From: Lachnotalea sp041821265
GTDB lineage: Bacteria; Bacillota; Clostridia; Lachnospirales; Lachnospiraceae
Assembly (NCBI GenBank): GCA_041821265.1
Contig: JBGUEQ010000006.1
Span: 57,172-121,171, forward strand
DNA: 64,000 nucleotides
Reading direction: 5' to 3'
The notes below the pieces were generated by a model that ran no database searches, was not told the origin of the DNA, and saw only the letters and a program-made list of their open reading frames with translations. This document shows, piece after piece, positions 1-8,445 of the stretch. Position 1 is the stretch's first letter; every line of letters starts with the position of its first letter. The position numbers and the translations under genes were made by a program.

Positions 1-2160
1 CCTGTTAATGTAAGAGCGACAGTAAATAGCTATAATAGTGTTACAATCGCTTGGAGCGGTGTAGCAGATGCAAAAGGGTATATTATAGAAAGAATTCAGC
101 CTGGTACCGAGAGTACGTATACTGAGTTGCAAGTGATTACAGCAACAGAGTATACAGATACATCAATAGCGGTAGGCAAAGAATACAAATATCATGTTTA
201 TGCATATACATATGATGCAACAAATCAAATGTTAAAGAGTACAGTCAGCACAGATGTATCAGCACAGACTTCAATAGCATCACCACAATCACTTACGGTA
301 GAGCAATCTTCTCGAACAAGTATAAAATTGAATTGGGAAACTGTGGATGGTGCATTAAAATATAACGTATATAGAGCCAAAAAAGGTGGATCATATGAAT
401 TAATAAAAACGCTTGATGGTACGTACTACAAAAACACAAAACTGAAGACGGGCACCAAATATTATTATAAGGTTACGGCAATCAATGGCGATTATGAAAG
501 TGAGTATAGTAATACAGAGTCCATATATGCTGCAGCGAAAGCAGTCACAAATTTTAAAGTTTCAAGCAGTGCGTATAATAGAGTGGAACTTACTTGGAAA
601 AAGCCAAGTGGAGCAACCAAATATAAAATATATCGCTCAACAAATGAAACGAGCGGATATAAAAGAATCAAGACAGTAACGTCTACTAATTTCACAGATA
701 CAAAAGTTAAAACGGGAGTTACCTATTACTATAAGATTGTGTCTTATTCGAGTAATGCGAAGGGTGGTACGAGTAGTATTGTATCAGTTACGCCGGTTTC
801 AGCAGCACCAACGAATGTTAAGGTTGTGTGCAAATCATATAGGAAAGCTAAACTTACTTGGAGTAAATCAAAGGGAGCTGGCGAGTATCAAATATATCGC
901 TCAACTTCAAAAAAATATGGATATACGTTGATTGATACTGTATCTAGGCGTACCATGTCTTATATGGATAAAACAGTTATGGCAGGAACTAAGTATTATT
1001 ATAAAATATGTGCTGTAACTAGGGATGATGCAAGTGAGATGAGTGATGCGGTTTATGTTAAAATAAAACCACAAGCGGTGAAAGATTTAACTGCCGTGAG
1101 TGCTGGAGGTACTAGTACGACATTGGCGTGGTCATCAGCTAATGGTGCAGCAACCTACCTTATTTATCGTTCAACAAAAGAGAGTAGAGGATATAAACAA
1201 ATCGGGTCTACTACTGCTTCAAATTATACGGTTTCAAACCTTAAAAATGGTAAAACCTATTATTACAGAGTGTATGCTCAAGCAGGTAAGTATAAGAGTA
1301 GTTATAAACAAGTGTCCTACGTTAATCCTAACAGTATATCATTAAGCTCTAGTGCAGTGAATATTGAATCAGGAGCAACGGTGAATCTTACAGTAACATT
1401 TTCACCTACGTCGGTAACGGATACTTCAATAACGTGGACTACAGCAAATAGCAAAATAGCAACAGTTTCTGACAAGGGTGTTGTTACCGCACTTGCATCG
1501 GGAGTAACCGTTGTTACAGCTACAGCTTGTAATGGTGTTACAGCTACTTGTGAAGTTAGTGTTGATCAAGAGACAACTGGGGTAGTAGTTGTATTAGATC
1601 CAGGACATGGTGGTTCAGATCCCGGAGCAGTTTCAGGTTCATATCAGGAAAAAAGTTTAAATCTTAAAATATCACAATACACGAAGGAAGAACTTGAGAA
1701 GTATAGTGGTATTACTGTAAGAATGACAAGAACAACGGATACGTTTGTACGCCTTGAAGACAGAACTACCATAGCTGCAAATTATGGCGCAGATTTACTT
1801 GTTAGTCAGCATCTTAACTCAGCAGCAGCATCTGCGAATGGAGCTGAAGTATATGTATCACTTAACGGTAATTATAGCGCTGGTTCAACTAAACTGGGTT
1901 CCTTTATACTTAACAGATTAACTGGTGTCGGAATTAACAACCGTGGAGTAAAAACCAAATTATCATCAGATGGAGTAAATGATTATTATTCAGTAATTAG
2001 AAATAGTGTATCAAAAGGATTTCCAGGAATTATTGTTGAAAGCGCATTTATGACAGGTTCAGATGATATAGGCATATTGGCAACTGAAGGTGGACTTAAA
2101 TCCATAGGTATTGCTACAGCGACCGCTATAGCAGAATATTATGGATTAAGCAAAAAATAA
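1..2160 (+). CDS. N-acetylmuramoyl-L-alanine amidase with Fn3 and Big_2 domains (5' partial)
   Basis: The reading frame is open from base 1, so the N-terminus and any signal peptide lie outside the window. At least five fibronectin-III-like repeats run to about 1325; each has an LxW core and ends near a YYYK/YYYR motif. A Big_2 Ig-like domain follows at about 1333-1565. The C-terminal third (about 1580-2150) is an Amidase_3 catalytic domain: LDPGHGG carries the first zinc His, QHLNSA the second His, and IVESAFM the catalytic Glu. It should cleave the amide bond between MurNAc and the stem peptide outside the cell, with the Fn3 array acting as a spacer or wall-binding arm. The next gene starts 18 bases downstream and uses the same Fn3 type, so they are probably co-expressed. 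Family call is firm; the biological role (cell separation, sporulation or wall turnover) is inferred. Confidence 0.9.
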   Translation, partial: PVNVRATVNSYNSVTIAWSGVADAKGYIIERIQPGTESTYTELQVITATEYTDTSIAVGKEYKYHVYAYTYDATNQMLKSTVSTDVSAQTSIASPQSLTVEQSSRTSIKLNWETVDGALKYNVYRAKKGGSYELIKTLDGTYYKNTKLKTGTKYYYKVTAINGDYESEYSNTESIYAAAKAVTNFKVSSSAYNRVELTWKKPSGATKYKIYRSTNETSGYKRIKTVTSTNFTDTKVKTGVTYYYKIVSYSSNAKGGTSSIVSVTPVSAAPTNVKVVCKSYRKAKLTWSKSKGAGEYQIYRSTSKKYGYTLIDTVSRRTMSYMDKTVMAGTKYYYKICAVTRDDASEMSDAVYVKIKPQAVKDLTAVSAGGTSTTLAWSSANGAATYLIYRSTKESRGYKQIGSTTASNYTVSNLKNGKTYYYRVYAQAGKYKSSYKQVSYVNPNSISLSSSAVNIESGATVNLTVTFSPTSVTDTSITWTTANSKIATVSDKGVVTALASGVTVVTATACNGVTATCEVSVDQETTGVVVVLDPGHGGSDPGAVSGSYQEKSLNLKISQYTKEELEKYSGITVRMTRTTDTFVRLEDRTTIAANYGADLLVSQHLNSAAASANGAEVYVSLNGNYSAGSTKLGSFILNRLTGVGINNRGVKTKLSSDGVNDYYSVIRNSVSKGFPGIIVESAFMTGSDDIGILATEGGLKSIGIATATAIAEYYGLSKK

Positions 2161-2177
2161 TAGGAGAATAACTGGCC

Positions 2178-4685
2178 GTGAAAAAGAAAATTATTTCACT
2201 AATAATGATAGCCATAATGTTATTTTCTGTAACTTCAAATACTGCTTTGGCCTCTAACAGTGGGTTAGAGGTTCAAGGCGGTATTTCTTCTATTTATGGT
2301 ACTACGGACGAGGTGGAAAGTGGGAATTATACAATAGAGGAAGACGCTTCTATAGTCGAAGAGACAGAAAATGAGATAACGGTAGATAACAAAGATAATG
2401 GATTAACGGATACACAAACAACGGATGCACAAACAACGGATGCACAAACAACGGATACGCAAGCAACGGACACACAAACAACGGATACACAAACAACGGA
2501 TACACAAACAACGGGTACACAAGCAACGGATGCACAAGCCAATACGGATACAACTATTGGCCCGGAATCAAATCAAGCTACGACTACAATTGATTCAACG
2601 CAAGAGTCTAACACAAACACGAGCGTTGTTCCGGCAACAGATGAGATTCTAGGTCCTAAAGCGGTAGAATCATTAAAATATAAATCGACCAACTTCAATG
2701 AAATAACACTTACTTGGAAAGCAAGTGAAGGTGCAAGTAAATATAAAATTTATCGTGCCACGAGTGAAGATGGTACCTATAAGAGAATAAAAACCACAAA
2801 ATCAACTACATATAAACAGCGTAAATTATCTTGCGGAAACATTTACTACTATAAAGTGATACCATATGAAGGTTCACTTGCAGGGGAAGCATCAATTATT
2901 AAAGTGAAAACAAAGCCGAACAAGATAACTAATTTAACAACGAGTGTGAAGGATGATACAATAAAACTTACTTGGAAAAAGGGCAAGGGATCTACGAGTT
3001 ATTATGTGTATCGTTCTACCAATAAAAAATCAGGTTTTAAAAAAATCGGTGAAACAACAAAGTTAAAATATTCGGATAAAAATTTAGCGCGTGGAGAATC
3101 TTATTATTATAGAATATATCCTGTAAATAATAATATTAAAGGAGCTAAAGTAACAACTTCAACAGCTTGCCGTGTTTTATTTGGACCGAAGGCAGTAACA
3201 TCCCTTAAATTCAAAAGAATAAATTATAAAACAATTAAACTTACTTGGAGAGAGAGTAGGGGCGCGACCAAATATGTAATTTACCGAGCTACGAGTAAGG
3301 ACGGTAAATACAAGAAAGTTAAGACTACTACATCTTCATCGTTTCAGCAAAGTGGTTTGTCTTGTGGTAAGACATATTATTACAAGATAATACCATATAA
3401 AGATTCGGTTTCAGGTACAGCGAGAATTAGAAAAGTAAATACCAAGCCAGATAAGGTGAAAAAATTAAAGGCAACGGTACAGGATACAACAATTAAACTT
3501 ACCTGGAAAAGAGGCATAGCAAACAAAAGTTATTATATATACCGTTCAACAAGTAAAAGTTCAGGTTATGCAAAAATTGCGGAAATAACAAAAACAAAGT
3601 ATTATGATACGGAGTTAGAAAGCGACCAGACTTATTATTATAAAATATATTCGGTAAGCAGAGGAACCAAAGGGAAAAAAGTTACTTGTAGTGCAACAAT
3701 TGCTTCCACAGATGCTACAAATTCCACAGATTCTACAGGTGAAATGCGAGCAGCATGGATTTCTTATCTTGATTATGGAACACTAAAGGATAAGAGCGAG
3801 AGTGAGTTTACTAAAAATATTGATGCAATGTATGATACCGTATTATCGAATAACTTAAACACTGTAATTGTACATGTTCGTGCTTTTGGAGATGCAATAT
3901 ATCCATCCAATTATTATAGCTGGGCAAATTTTGTTACATCAAATTCAGATGGACCAGGTTATGACCCACTTGCCATCATGATTGCAGAGGCACATAAAAA
4001 GGGACTTTCTTTCCAAGCTTGGATTAATCCATATAGAACAGCTGATGGAGGACGAGTCAATCCAGCTAGTAGTAGCGCTGTTAAGAAAATTATCAATGGT
4101 GTTGATGAAATTGTTTCGAATTATGATGTTGATGGAATTCATTTTGATGATTATTTTTATTTATCCACGGATAATACAAGTCAGGATGTTAAGATGCAAA
4201 ATGTAAATCATATGATTCAGAGTGTATATGCTAAAATAAAGTCCATTAATTCAAATGTTGTATTTGGAATAAGTCCAGCAGGAAATGTTGAATATGCCAA
4301 ATCAATTGGGTGTGATGTGGATGCATGGCTTTCGAGTACAGGATATGTTGATTACGTTTGTCCACAGCTATATTGGTCAGATGATTATGTAACTAAAAGT
4401 GGTGTTTCTACTAAGATGTTTACAAACACCATGAAACAATGGGCAAGTTTGAATCAGAATAATACAGCGCTGTATGCAGGACTGGCTCTCTATAAAGTAG
4501 GCGCACCACTTGAAACGGCGTGGGGAAGCGACTATGGATGGGGAAATAGTAACAGTAACTTATATGATCAATATAAGGCAGCAAAAAGCGATGGATATTC
4601 AGGATTTAGTTTGTATCGATATGGTTCTATGGGATTATCAGCAGCAAAAGCAGAACTTGTAAATTTAAAAAAATTGTCACAATAA
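2178..4685 (+). CDS. Secreted Fn3-repeat GHL10 (DUF187) glycosyl-hydrolase-like protein
   Basis: A GTG start follows an AGGAG site. The protein is 835 aa. A clear signal peptide (basic MKKK, hydrophobic stretch, ALAS cleavage region) precedes a Thr/Asp/Gln-rich linker with nine 5-residue repeats. Four Fn3 domains span about 2650-3705; domains 1 and 3 resemble each other, as do 2 and 4, pointing to duplication of a two-domain unit. From about 3735 the GHL10 domain begins (GEMRAAWISY, then GIHFDDYF and VCPQLYW). Members of this family have a TIM-barrel resembling GH10/GH13 enzymes and are often found with wall or exopolysaccharide genes; most have no proven substrate. It sits between the Fn3 amidase and the polysaccharide operon, so a wall-glycan substrate is a reasonable inference. 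Confidence 0.85.
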   Translation: MKKKIISLIMIAIMLFSVTSNTALASNSGLEVQGGISSIYGTTDEVESGNYTIEEDASIVEETENEITVDNKDNGLTDTQTTDAQTTDAQTTDTQATDTQTTDTQTTDTQTTGTQATDAQANTDTTIGPESNQATTTIDSTQESNTNTSVVPATDEILGPKAVESLKYKSTNFNEITLTWKASEGASKYKIYRATSEDGTYKRIKTTKSTTYKQRKLSCGNIYYYKVIPYEGSLAGEASIIKVKTKPNKITNLTTSVKDDTIKLTWKKGKGSTSYYVYRSTNKKSGFKKIGETTKLKYSDKNLARGESYYYRIYPVNNNIKGAKVTTSTACRVLFGPKAVTSLKFKRINYKTIKLTWRESRGATKYVIYRATSKDGKYKKVKTTTSSSFQQSGLSCGKTYYYKIIPYKDSVSGTARIRKVNTKPDKVKKLKATVQDTTIKLTWKRGIANKSYYIYRSTSKSSGYAKIAEITKTKYYDTELESDQTYYYKIYSVSRGTKGKKVTCSATIASTDATNSTDSTGEMRAAWISYLDYGTLKDKSESEFTKNIDAMYDTVLSNNLNTVIVHVRAFGDAIYPSNYYSWANFVTSNSDGPGYDPLAIMIAEAHKKGLSFQAWINPYRTADGGRVNPASSSAVKKIINGVDEIVSNYDVDGIHFDDYFYLSTDNTSQDVKMQNVNHMIQSVYAKIKSINSNVVFGISPAGNVEYAKSIGCDVDAWLSSTGYVDYVCPQLYWSDDYVTKSGVSTKMFTNTMKQWASLNQNNTALYAGLALYKVGAPLETAWGSDYGWGNSNSNLYDQYKAAKSDGYSGFSLYRYGSMGLSAAKAELVNLKKLSQ
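2406..2540 (+). repeat. 15-bp coding tandem repeat (nine units)
   Basis: Nine in-frame 15-bp units of the type acggatacacaaaca encode (T-D-[TA]-Q-[TA]) pentapeptides in the linker of the GHL10 protein. One unit has Gly for Asp. Near-identical units suggest recent expansion and likely length variation between strains. Confidence 0.9.
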
Positions 4686-4716
4686 TAAATGAAAAAACAA
4701 TAATTTCATTAAAAAA

Positions 4717-4746
4717 AAGCAGTAATTATATCGAAAAATACTGCTT
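4717..4746 (+). terminator. Hairpin after the GHL10 gene
   Basis: AAGCAGTA (4717-4724) pairs with TACTGCTT (4739-4746) across a 14-nt A-rich loop, preceded by an A8 run. No T-tract follows on the plus strand, so it is a weak terminator or a bidirectional element. The right arm overlaps the -35 box of the next promoter. Confidence 0.45.
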
Positions 4747-4773
4747 GAAGCATTAGACGTATAATGGTATAAT
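4745..4773 (+). promoter_or_regulatory. Predicted sigma-A promoter of the polysaccharide operon
   Basis: TTGAAG (4745-4750), a 17-nt spacer and TATAAT (4768-4773); a second TATAAT lies at 4760-4765. This is the only strong promoter-like sequence noticed ahead of rfbB and probably drives the long locus downstream. Confidence 0.6.
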
Positions 4774-4828
4774 TGTCCAAGATATGCGAGAAAACATATT
4801 TAAATTAGATAACATGGAGGAAATGAAT

Positions 4829-5905
4829 ATGAGAACATATTTAGTAACAGGAGGAGCAGGATTTATAGGCTCAAACTATATACATTATATGTTTAGAAAA
4901 TACAATAATGATATAAGAATCATTAATGTGGATGCATTAACATATGCGGGTAATTTAGAGAATCTTAAAACAATAGAGAATAGAGAGAATTATACATTTG
5001 TGAAAGCAGATATCTGCGATAAAGAAGCAATAGAGAAAATATTTGCAGAAAATGAGATTGATCGAGTGGTTCATTTTGCAGCAGAGAGTCATGTTGACAG
5101 AAGTATAAAGAACCCAGAAGTATTCGTACAGACCAACGTACTAGGCACACTTGTTGTATTGAATGCAGCAAAGAATGCTTGGATTTTAGAAGATGATAGT
5201 TTCAAAGAAGATAAGAAATTTCTACACGTTTCAACAGATGAAGTATATGGTTCACTGGAAGCAGATGATTCTTATTTCTATGAGACAACACCAATCGATC
5301 CTCATAGCCCATACTCAGCAAGTAAGGCATCGTCAGACATGATAGTGAAATCCTATATTGATACTTATAAGTTTCCAGCTAATATTACGAATTGTAGTAA
5401 TAACTACGGACCTTATCAGTTTCCAGAGAAGTTGATACCACTTATCATTAATAATGCATTACAAGGCAAGAAGCTTCCAGTATATGGAACGGGTACAAAT
5501 GTTAGAGATTGGTTATATGTTGATGATCACGCGAAAGCAATTGATATGGTACAAGAGCAAGGAAGACTTGGTGAGAGATACAATATTGGTGGACATAACG
5601 AGAAACAGAATATTGAAATTATCAACATTATTCTTGAGACATTACAAGAGATGCTTCCAGAAAATGATGAGAGAAGAAAGCTCGTAAGCAAAGATCTTAT
5701 CACATACGTAGAAGATAGAAAAGGCCATGATATGAGATATGCGATTGCCCCAGATAAAATCAAAGAAGAAATTGGCTGGTACCCAGAGACAATGTTTAAA
5801 GATGGTATTAAGCTTACAATTAAATGGTTCTTTGAAAATGAAGATTGGATGAAGCATGTAACAAGTGGAGATTACCAAAAATATTATAAAGACATGTATC
5901 AATAG
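4829..5905 (+). CDS. rfbB: dTDP-glucose 4,6-dehydratase
   Basis: Extended short-chain dehydrogenase of 358 aa, the usual family length. The NAD-binding GGAGFIGSNY motif is at the N-terminus, STDEVYG follows the central strand, and the YSASK motif supplies the catalytic Tyr/Lys. It converts dTDP-glucose to dTDP-4-keto-6-deoxyglucose in the cytoplasm, the second step of dTDP-rhamnose synthesis. The start at 4829 is chosen because GGAGG (4816-4820) lies 8 bases upstream; an in-frame ATG at 4784 would add 15 unconserved residues and has no good ribosome site. It is followed by rfbA and rfbC. Confidence 0.95.
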   Translation: MRTYLVTGGAGFIGSNYIHYMFRKYNNDIRIINVDALTYAGNLENLKTIENRENYTFVKADICDKEAIEKIFAENEIDRVVHFAAESHVDRSIKNPEVFVQTNVLGTLVVLNAAKNAWILEDDSFKEDKKFLHVSTDEVYGSLEADDSYFYETTPIDPHSPYSASKASSDMIVKSYIDTYKFPANITNCSNNYGPYQFPEKLIPLIINNALQGKKLPVYGTGTNVRDWLYVDDHAKAIDMVQEQGRLGERYNIGGHNEKQNIEIINIILETLQEMLPENDERRKLVSKDLITYVEDRKGHDMRYAIAPDKIKEEIGWYPETMFKDGIKLTIKWFFENEDWMKHVTSGDYQKYYKDMYQ

Positions 5906-5917
5906 AGGCATACTAGT

Positions 5918-5948
5918 GGCAGTATCCATTTAAATATCGGGTGCTGCC
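5918..5948 (+). other. Intercistronic hairpin between rfbB and rfbA
   Basis: GGCAGTATCC (5918-5927) can pair with GGGTGCTGCC (5939-5948), ten pairs including two G-U, with an 11-nt loop. There is no T-run, so it is more likely an RNA processing or stability element than a terminator. Confidence 0.35.
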
Positions 5949-5971
5949 TATAGTGCGTTTTGCGTACCTAT

Positions 5972-6005
5972 TTGTTACTATGAAACCATAGTCTGAATAG
6001 TTATC
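5972..6005 (+). repeat. Relic of a GTAAC/GTTAC-type palindromic element end
   Basis: This stretch (TTGTTACTATGAAACC, then CTGAATAGTTATC) resembles the right ends of the intact elements at 32115-32256 and 52701-52833. No left end or target duplication was found, so it is called a degenerate fragment in the rfbB-rfbA gap. Confidence 0.4.
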
Positions 6006-6035
6006 GTTTTATTAAAAAATTATGGAGGTTTAAGA

Positions 6036-6905
6036 ATGAAAGGAATTATACTTGCAGGCGGTTCAGGAACTCGCCTTTATCCATTAACAAAAGCAATATC
6101 AAAACAGATTATGCCAGTTTATGACAAACCAATGATTTATTACCCATTATCAACATTAATGTTGGCGGGAATTAAGGATATCTTGATTATTTCTACACCA
6201 AGAGATTTGCCAGTATTTGAAGAATTATTTGGAACGGGAGAACAGTTGGGACTTCATATGTCATATGCAGTTCAAGAGACACCAAGAGGGCTTGCAGATG
6301 CCTTTATTGTAGGGGAAGAATTTATTGGAACAGATAGGGTAGCGTTGGTTTTAGGAGATAATATTTTCTATGGACAGAGTTTCTCGGACGTTTTAATCAG
6401 AGCGGCGTCTAGAGAAAGCGGAGCTACGATCTTTGGTTACTATGTAAGAGATCCAAGGGAATATGGTGTTGTAGAATTTGATGAAACGGGAAAAGCTTTA
6501 TCAATTGAAGAAAAACCAGAGAATCCTAAATCAAACTATGCAGTACCTGGACTTTATTTCTATGATAACGATGTAGTAGACATTGCTAAAAATGTGAAAC
6601 CATCTCATAGGGGAGAAATAGAAATAACAAGTGTTAACAATGAATACCTTAGACGAAAAACGCTTAAAGTGGAAACCTTAGGAAGAGGATTTGCTTGGTT
6701 AGATACAGGAAATCATGATTCACTATTGGATGCTGCTGATTTTGTTTCTGCATTCCAGAAACGCCAAGGCTTATATATTTCATGTATTGAAGAAATTGCG
6801 TATAAAAAAGGCTTTATCAATAAAGAACAGCTGATTGCATTAGCACAGCCTTTGCTTAAAACGGAATATGGTCAGTACTTAATGGATATTGCAAACGGGT
6901 TATAG
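6036..6905 (+). CDS. rfbA: Glucose-1-phosphate thymidylyltransferase
   Basis: 289 aa, normal for RmlA/RfbA. The nucleotide-binding loop LAGGSGTRLYPLT and the following SKQIMPVYDKPMIYYP are diagnostic. VLGDNIFYG carries the metal-binding Asp. It joins glucose-1-phosphate to dTTP, giving dTDP-glucose, the substrate of RfbB. A TGGAGG site lies 9 bases before the ATG. Three genes of the four-step dTDP-rhamnose pathway are adjacent here; the reductase gene (rfbD) is not in the window. Confidence 0.95.
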   Translation: MKGIILAGGSGTRLYPLTKAISKQIMPVYDKPMIYYPLSTLMLAGIKDILIISTPRDLPVFEELFGTGEQLGLHMSYAVQETPRGLADAFIVGEEFIGTDRVALVLGDNIFYGQSFSDVLIRAASRESGATIFGYYVRDPREYGVVEFDETGKALSIEEKPENPKSNYAVPGLYFYDNDVVDIAKNVKPSHRGEIEITSVNNEYLRRKTLKVETLGRGFAWLDTGNHDSLLDAADFVSAFQKRQGLYISCIEEIAYKKGFINKEQLIALAQPLLKTEYGQYLMDIANGL

Positions 6906-6923
6906 AAGAAAGAGGTCTAAGTT

Positions 6924-7475
6924 ATGGGAAAAATTAAAGTTACAACATGCGAAATAGAAGGATTGAAAGTAGTAGAACCTACTGTATTTGGCGATGAAAG
7001 AGGATATTTTATAGAGACGTACAATCAAAATGATTTTGTGGAAGCAGGAATTGACTGTGTATTCGTACAGGATAATCAGTCTGGTTCTAAAAAGGGAGTC
7101 TTAAGAGGACTGCATTTTCAAAAGAATTTTCCACAGGACAAGCTTGTAAGAGTGATAAGTGGAGAAGTGTTTGACGTTGCAGTAGATTTAAGAGAAGGCT
7201 CAAAGACTTATGGTAAATCATTTGGCGTCATGTTATCAGCAGAGAATAAGAAGCAGTTTTTTATTCCAAAGAACTTTGCGCATGGATTCTTAGTTGTTTC
7301 AGAAACCGCAGAATTTGCATATAAGTGCACGGATTTTTATCATGCAAATGATGAAGGTGGAATACTATGGAGTGATCCCCAAATTGGAGTTGAATGGCCA
7401 ATTACAGAAGATATGGAGTTGACTATTTCGGATAAAGATACGAAATGGGAAGGGATTCAATCATTAAAGAAATAA
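6924..7475 (+). CDS. rfbC: dTDP-4-dehydrorhamnose 3,5-epimerase
   Basis: 183 aa cupin-type epimerase, the usual length. The motif DNQSGSKKGVLRGLHFQ contains the catalytic His, and FAHGFLV follows. It epimerises dTDP-4-keto-6-deoxyglucose at C3 and C5. The start is 18 bases after rfbA. The product normally needs RfbD for reduction to dTDP-L-rhamnose, and no rfbD follows: the next gene is the ABC exporter permease. The reductase is either encoded elsewhere or the final sugar differs. Confidence 0.95.
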   Translation: MGKIKVTTCEIEGLKVVEPTVFGDERGYFIETYNQNDFVEAGIDCVFVQDNQSGSKKGVLRGLHFQKNFPQDKLVRVISGEVFDVAVDLREGSKTYGKSFGVMLSAENKKQFFIPKNFAHGFLVVSETAEFAYKCTDFYHANDEGGILWSDPQIGVEWPITEDMELTISDKDTKWEGIQSLKK

Positions 7476-7499
7476 GGGTTACTGCATGGAGGTTATTAA

Positions 7500-8306
7500 A
7501 TGGGTTTTATTGAAAGCATTAAAGACGTTTTTAGCAAACGTAAGCTGGTAATGTCATTGGCAGTTGCGGATTTTCGTAAAAGATTTGTGGGTTCCTACTT
7601 CGGGGTTGCATGGATGTTTGTTCAACCGATTGTGACTGTATTGATATATTATTTGGTATTTCAACGTGGACTTAGGCAAACTCCATCTACGGATAGTCCG
7701 TATATATTGTGGTTGATACCAGGTATTGTGCCATGGTTTTTCTTTAGTGAGGCCCTTAGTTATGCAACCAATTGCCTTAGTGAATACAGTTACCTAGTTA
7801 AAAAAGTGGTGTTTAAAGTTAGTGTTCTTCCAATGGTTAAAATTATTTCATGTATGTTTGTACATGTTATATTTATTGCGATTATGATTATTGTATTGTT
7901 ATTCTATGGAATCCTGCCATCGTTATATTGGCTACAAGCATTTTACTATACATTTTGCCTTTTCATATTACTGATAGGAGCATCGTTTATCACATCCTCA
8001 GTAACCGTATTATTTAGAGATATGGCACAGATTGTGAATATTGGCTTACAATTTGGTATTTGGTCAGTTCCTATTATGTGGGCTCCTAGTATGTTTGGAG
8101 AAGGAATAGAACGATATATGTGGATTGTTAAATTAAATCCTATCTATTATATTACAGAAGGTTATAGAGCAAGTTTTATTGATAGTATAGGCTTTTGGGA
8201 GAATCCAGGTGGGGCATTGTATTATTGGATATTTACAGCAGTTGTTTTTGTGGTTGGACTTAAGTTATTTAAAAAGTTAAAACCGCATTTTGCAGATGTG
8301 CTGTAG
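7500..8306 (+). CDS. Polysaccharide ABC exporter, ABC-2 permease (Wzm-like)
   Basis: 268 aa with about six hydrophobic segments, matching ABC2_membrane permeases that export O-antigen, capsule or teichoic acids. The N-terminal amphipathic region (DFRKRFVGSYFGVAWMFVQP) is typical of Wzm/TagG proteins. It forms the membrane half of the exporter with the ATPase encoded at 8446-9714 and moves polyprenyl-linked glycan across the membrane. GGAGG lies just ahead of the ATG. TagG and Wzm cannot be told apart by eye; the rhamnose-type neighbours favour a Wzm role. Confidence 0.9.
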   Translation: MGFIESIKDVFSKRKLVMSLAVADFRKRFVGSYFGVAWMFVQPIVTVLIYYLVFQRGLRQTPSTDSPYILWLIPGIVPWFFFSEALSYATNCLSEYSYLVKKVVFKVSVLPMVKIISCMFVHVIFIAIMIIVLLFYGILPSLYWLQAFYYTFCLFILLIGASFITSSVTVLFRDMAQIVNIGLQFGIWSVPIMWAPSMFGEGIERYMWIVKLNPIYYITEGYRASFIDSIGFWENPGGALYYWIFTAVVFVVGLKLFKKLKPHFADVL

Positions 8307-8327
8307 TGAGTTGAGAGTATAAGGAAA

Positions 8328-8372
8328 CTCATTTTTACTAAGTTCGAAAATACCTCACTAAGTAAAAATGAG
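8328..8372 (+). other. Hairpin between exporter permease and ATPase genes
   Basis: CTCATTTTTACTAAGT (8328-8343) pairs with ACTAAGTAAAAATGAG (8357-8372), 15 of 16 positions. It lies inside the operon with no T-run, so differential mRNA stability is more likely than termination. Confidence 0.45.
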
Positions 8373-8445
8373 TGCATTCGCACGTAAGAGAGCAAAATAT
8401 GCTTTCTAAGTGCTCGTTGTAAGTGCTCAGAGCAGGAGAGAGAAA

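Noticed and set aside
2327..2553. Minus-strand open frames across the TTDTQ repeats
   Set aside because: Low-complexity by-product of the 15-bp coding repeat; no ribosome site and no protein-like composition.
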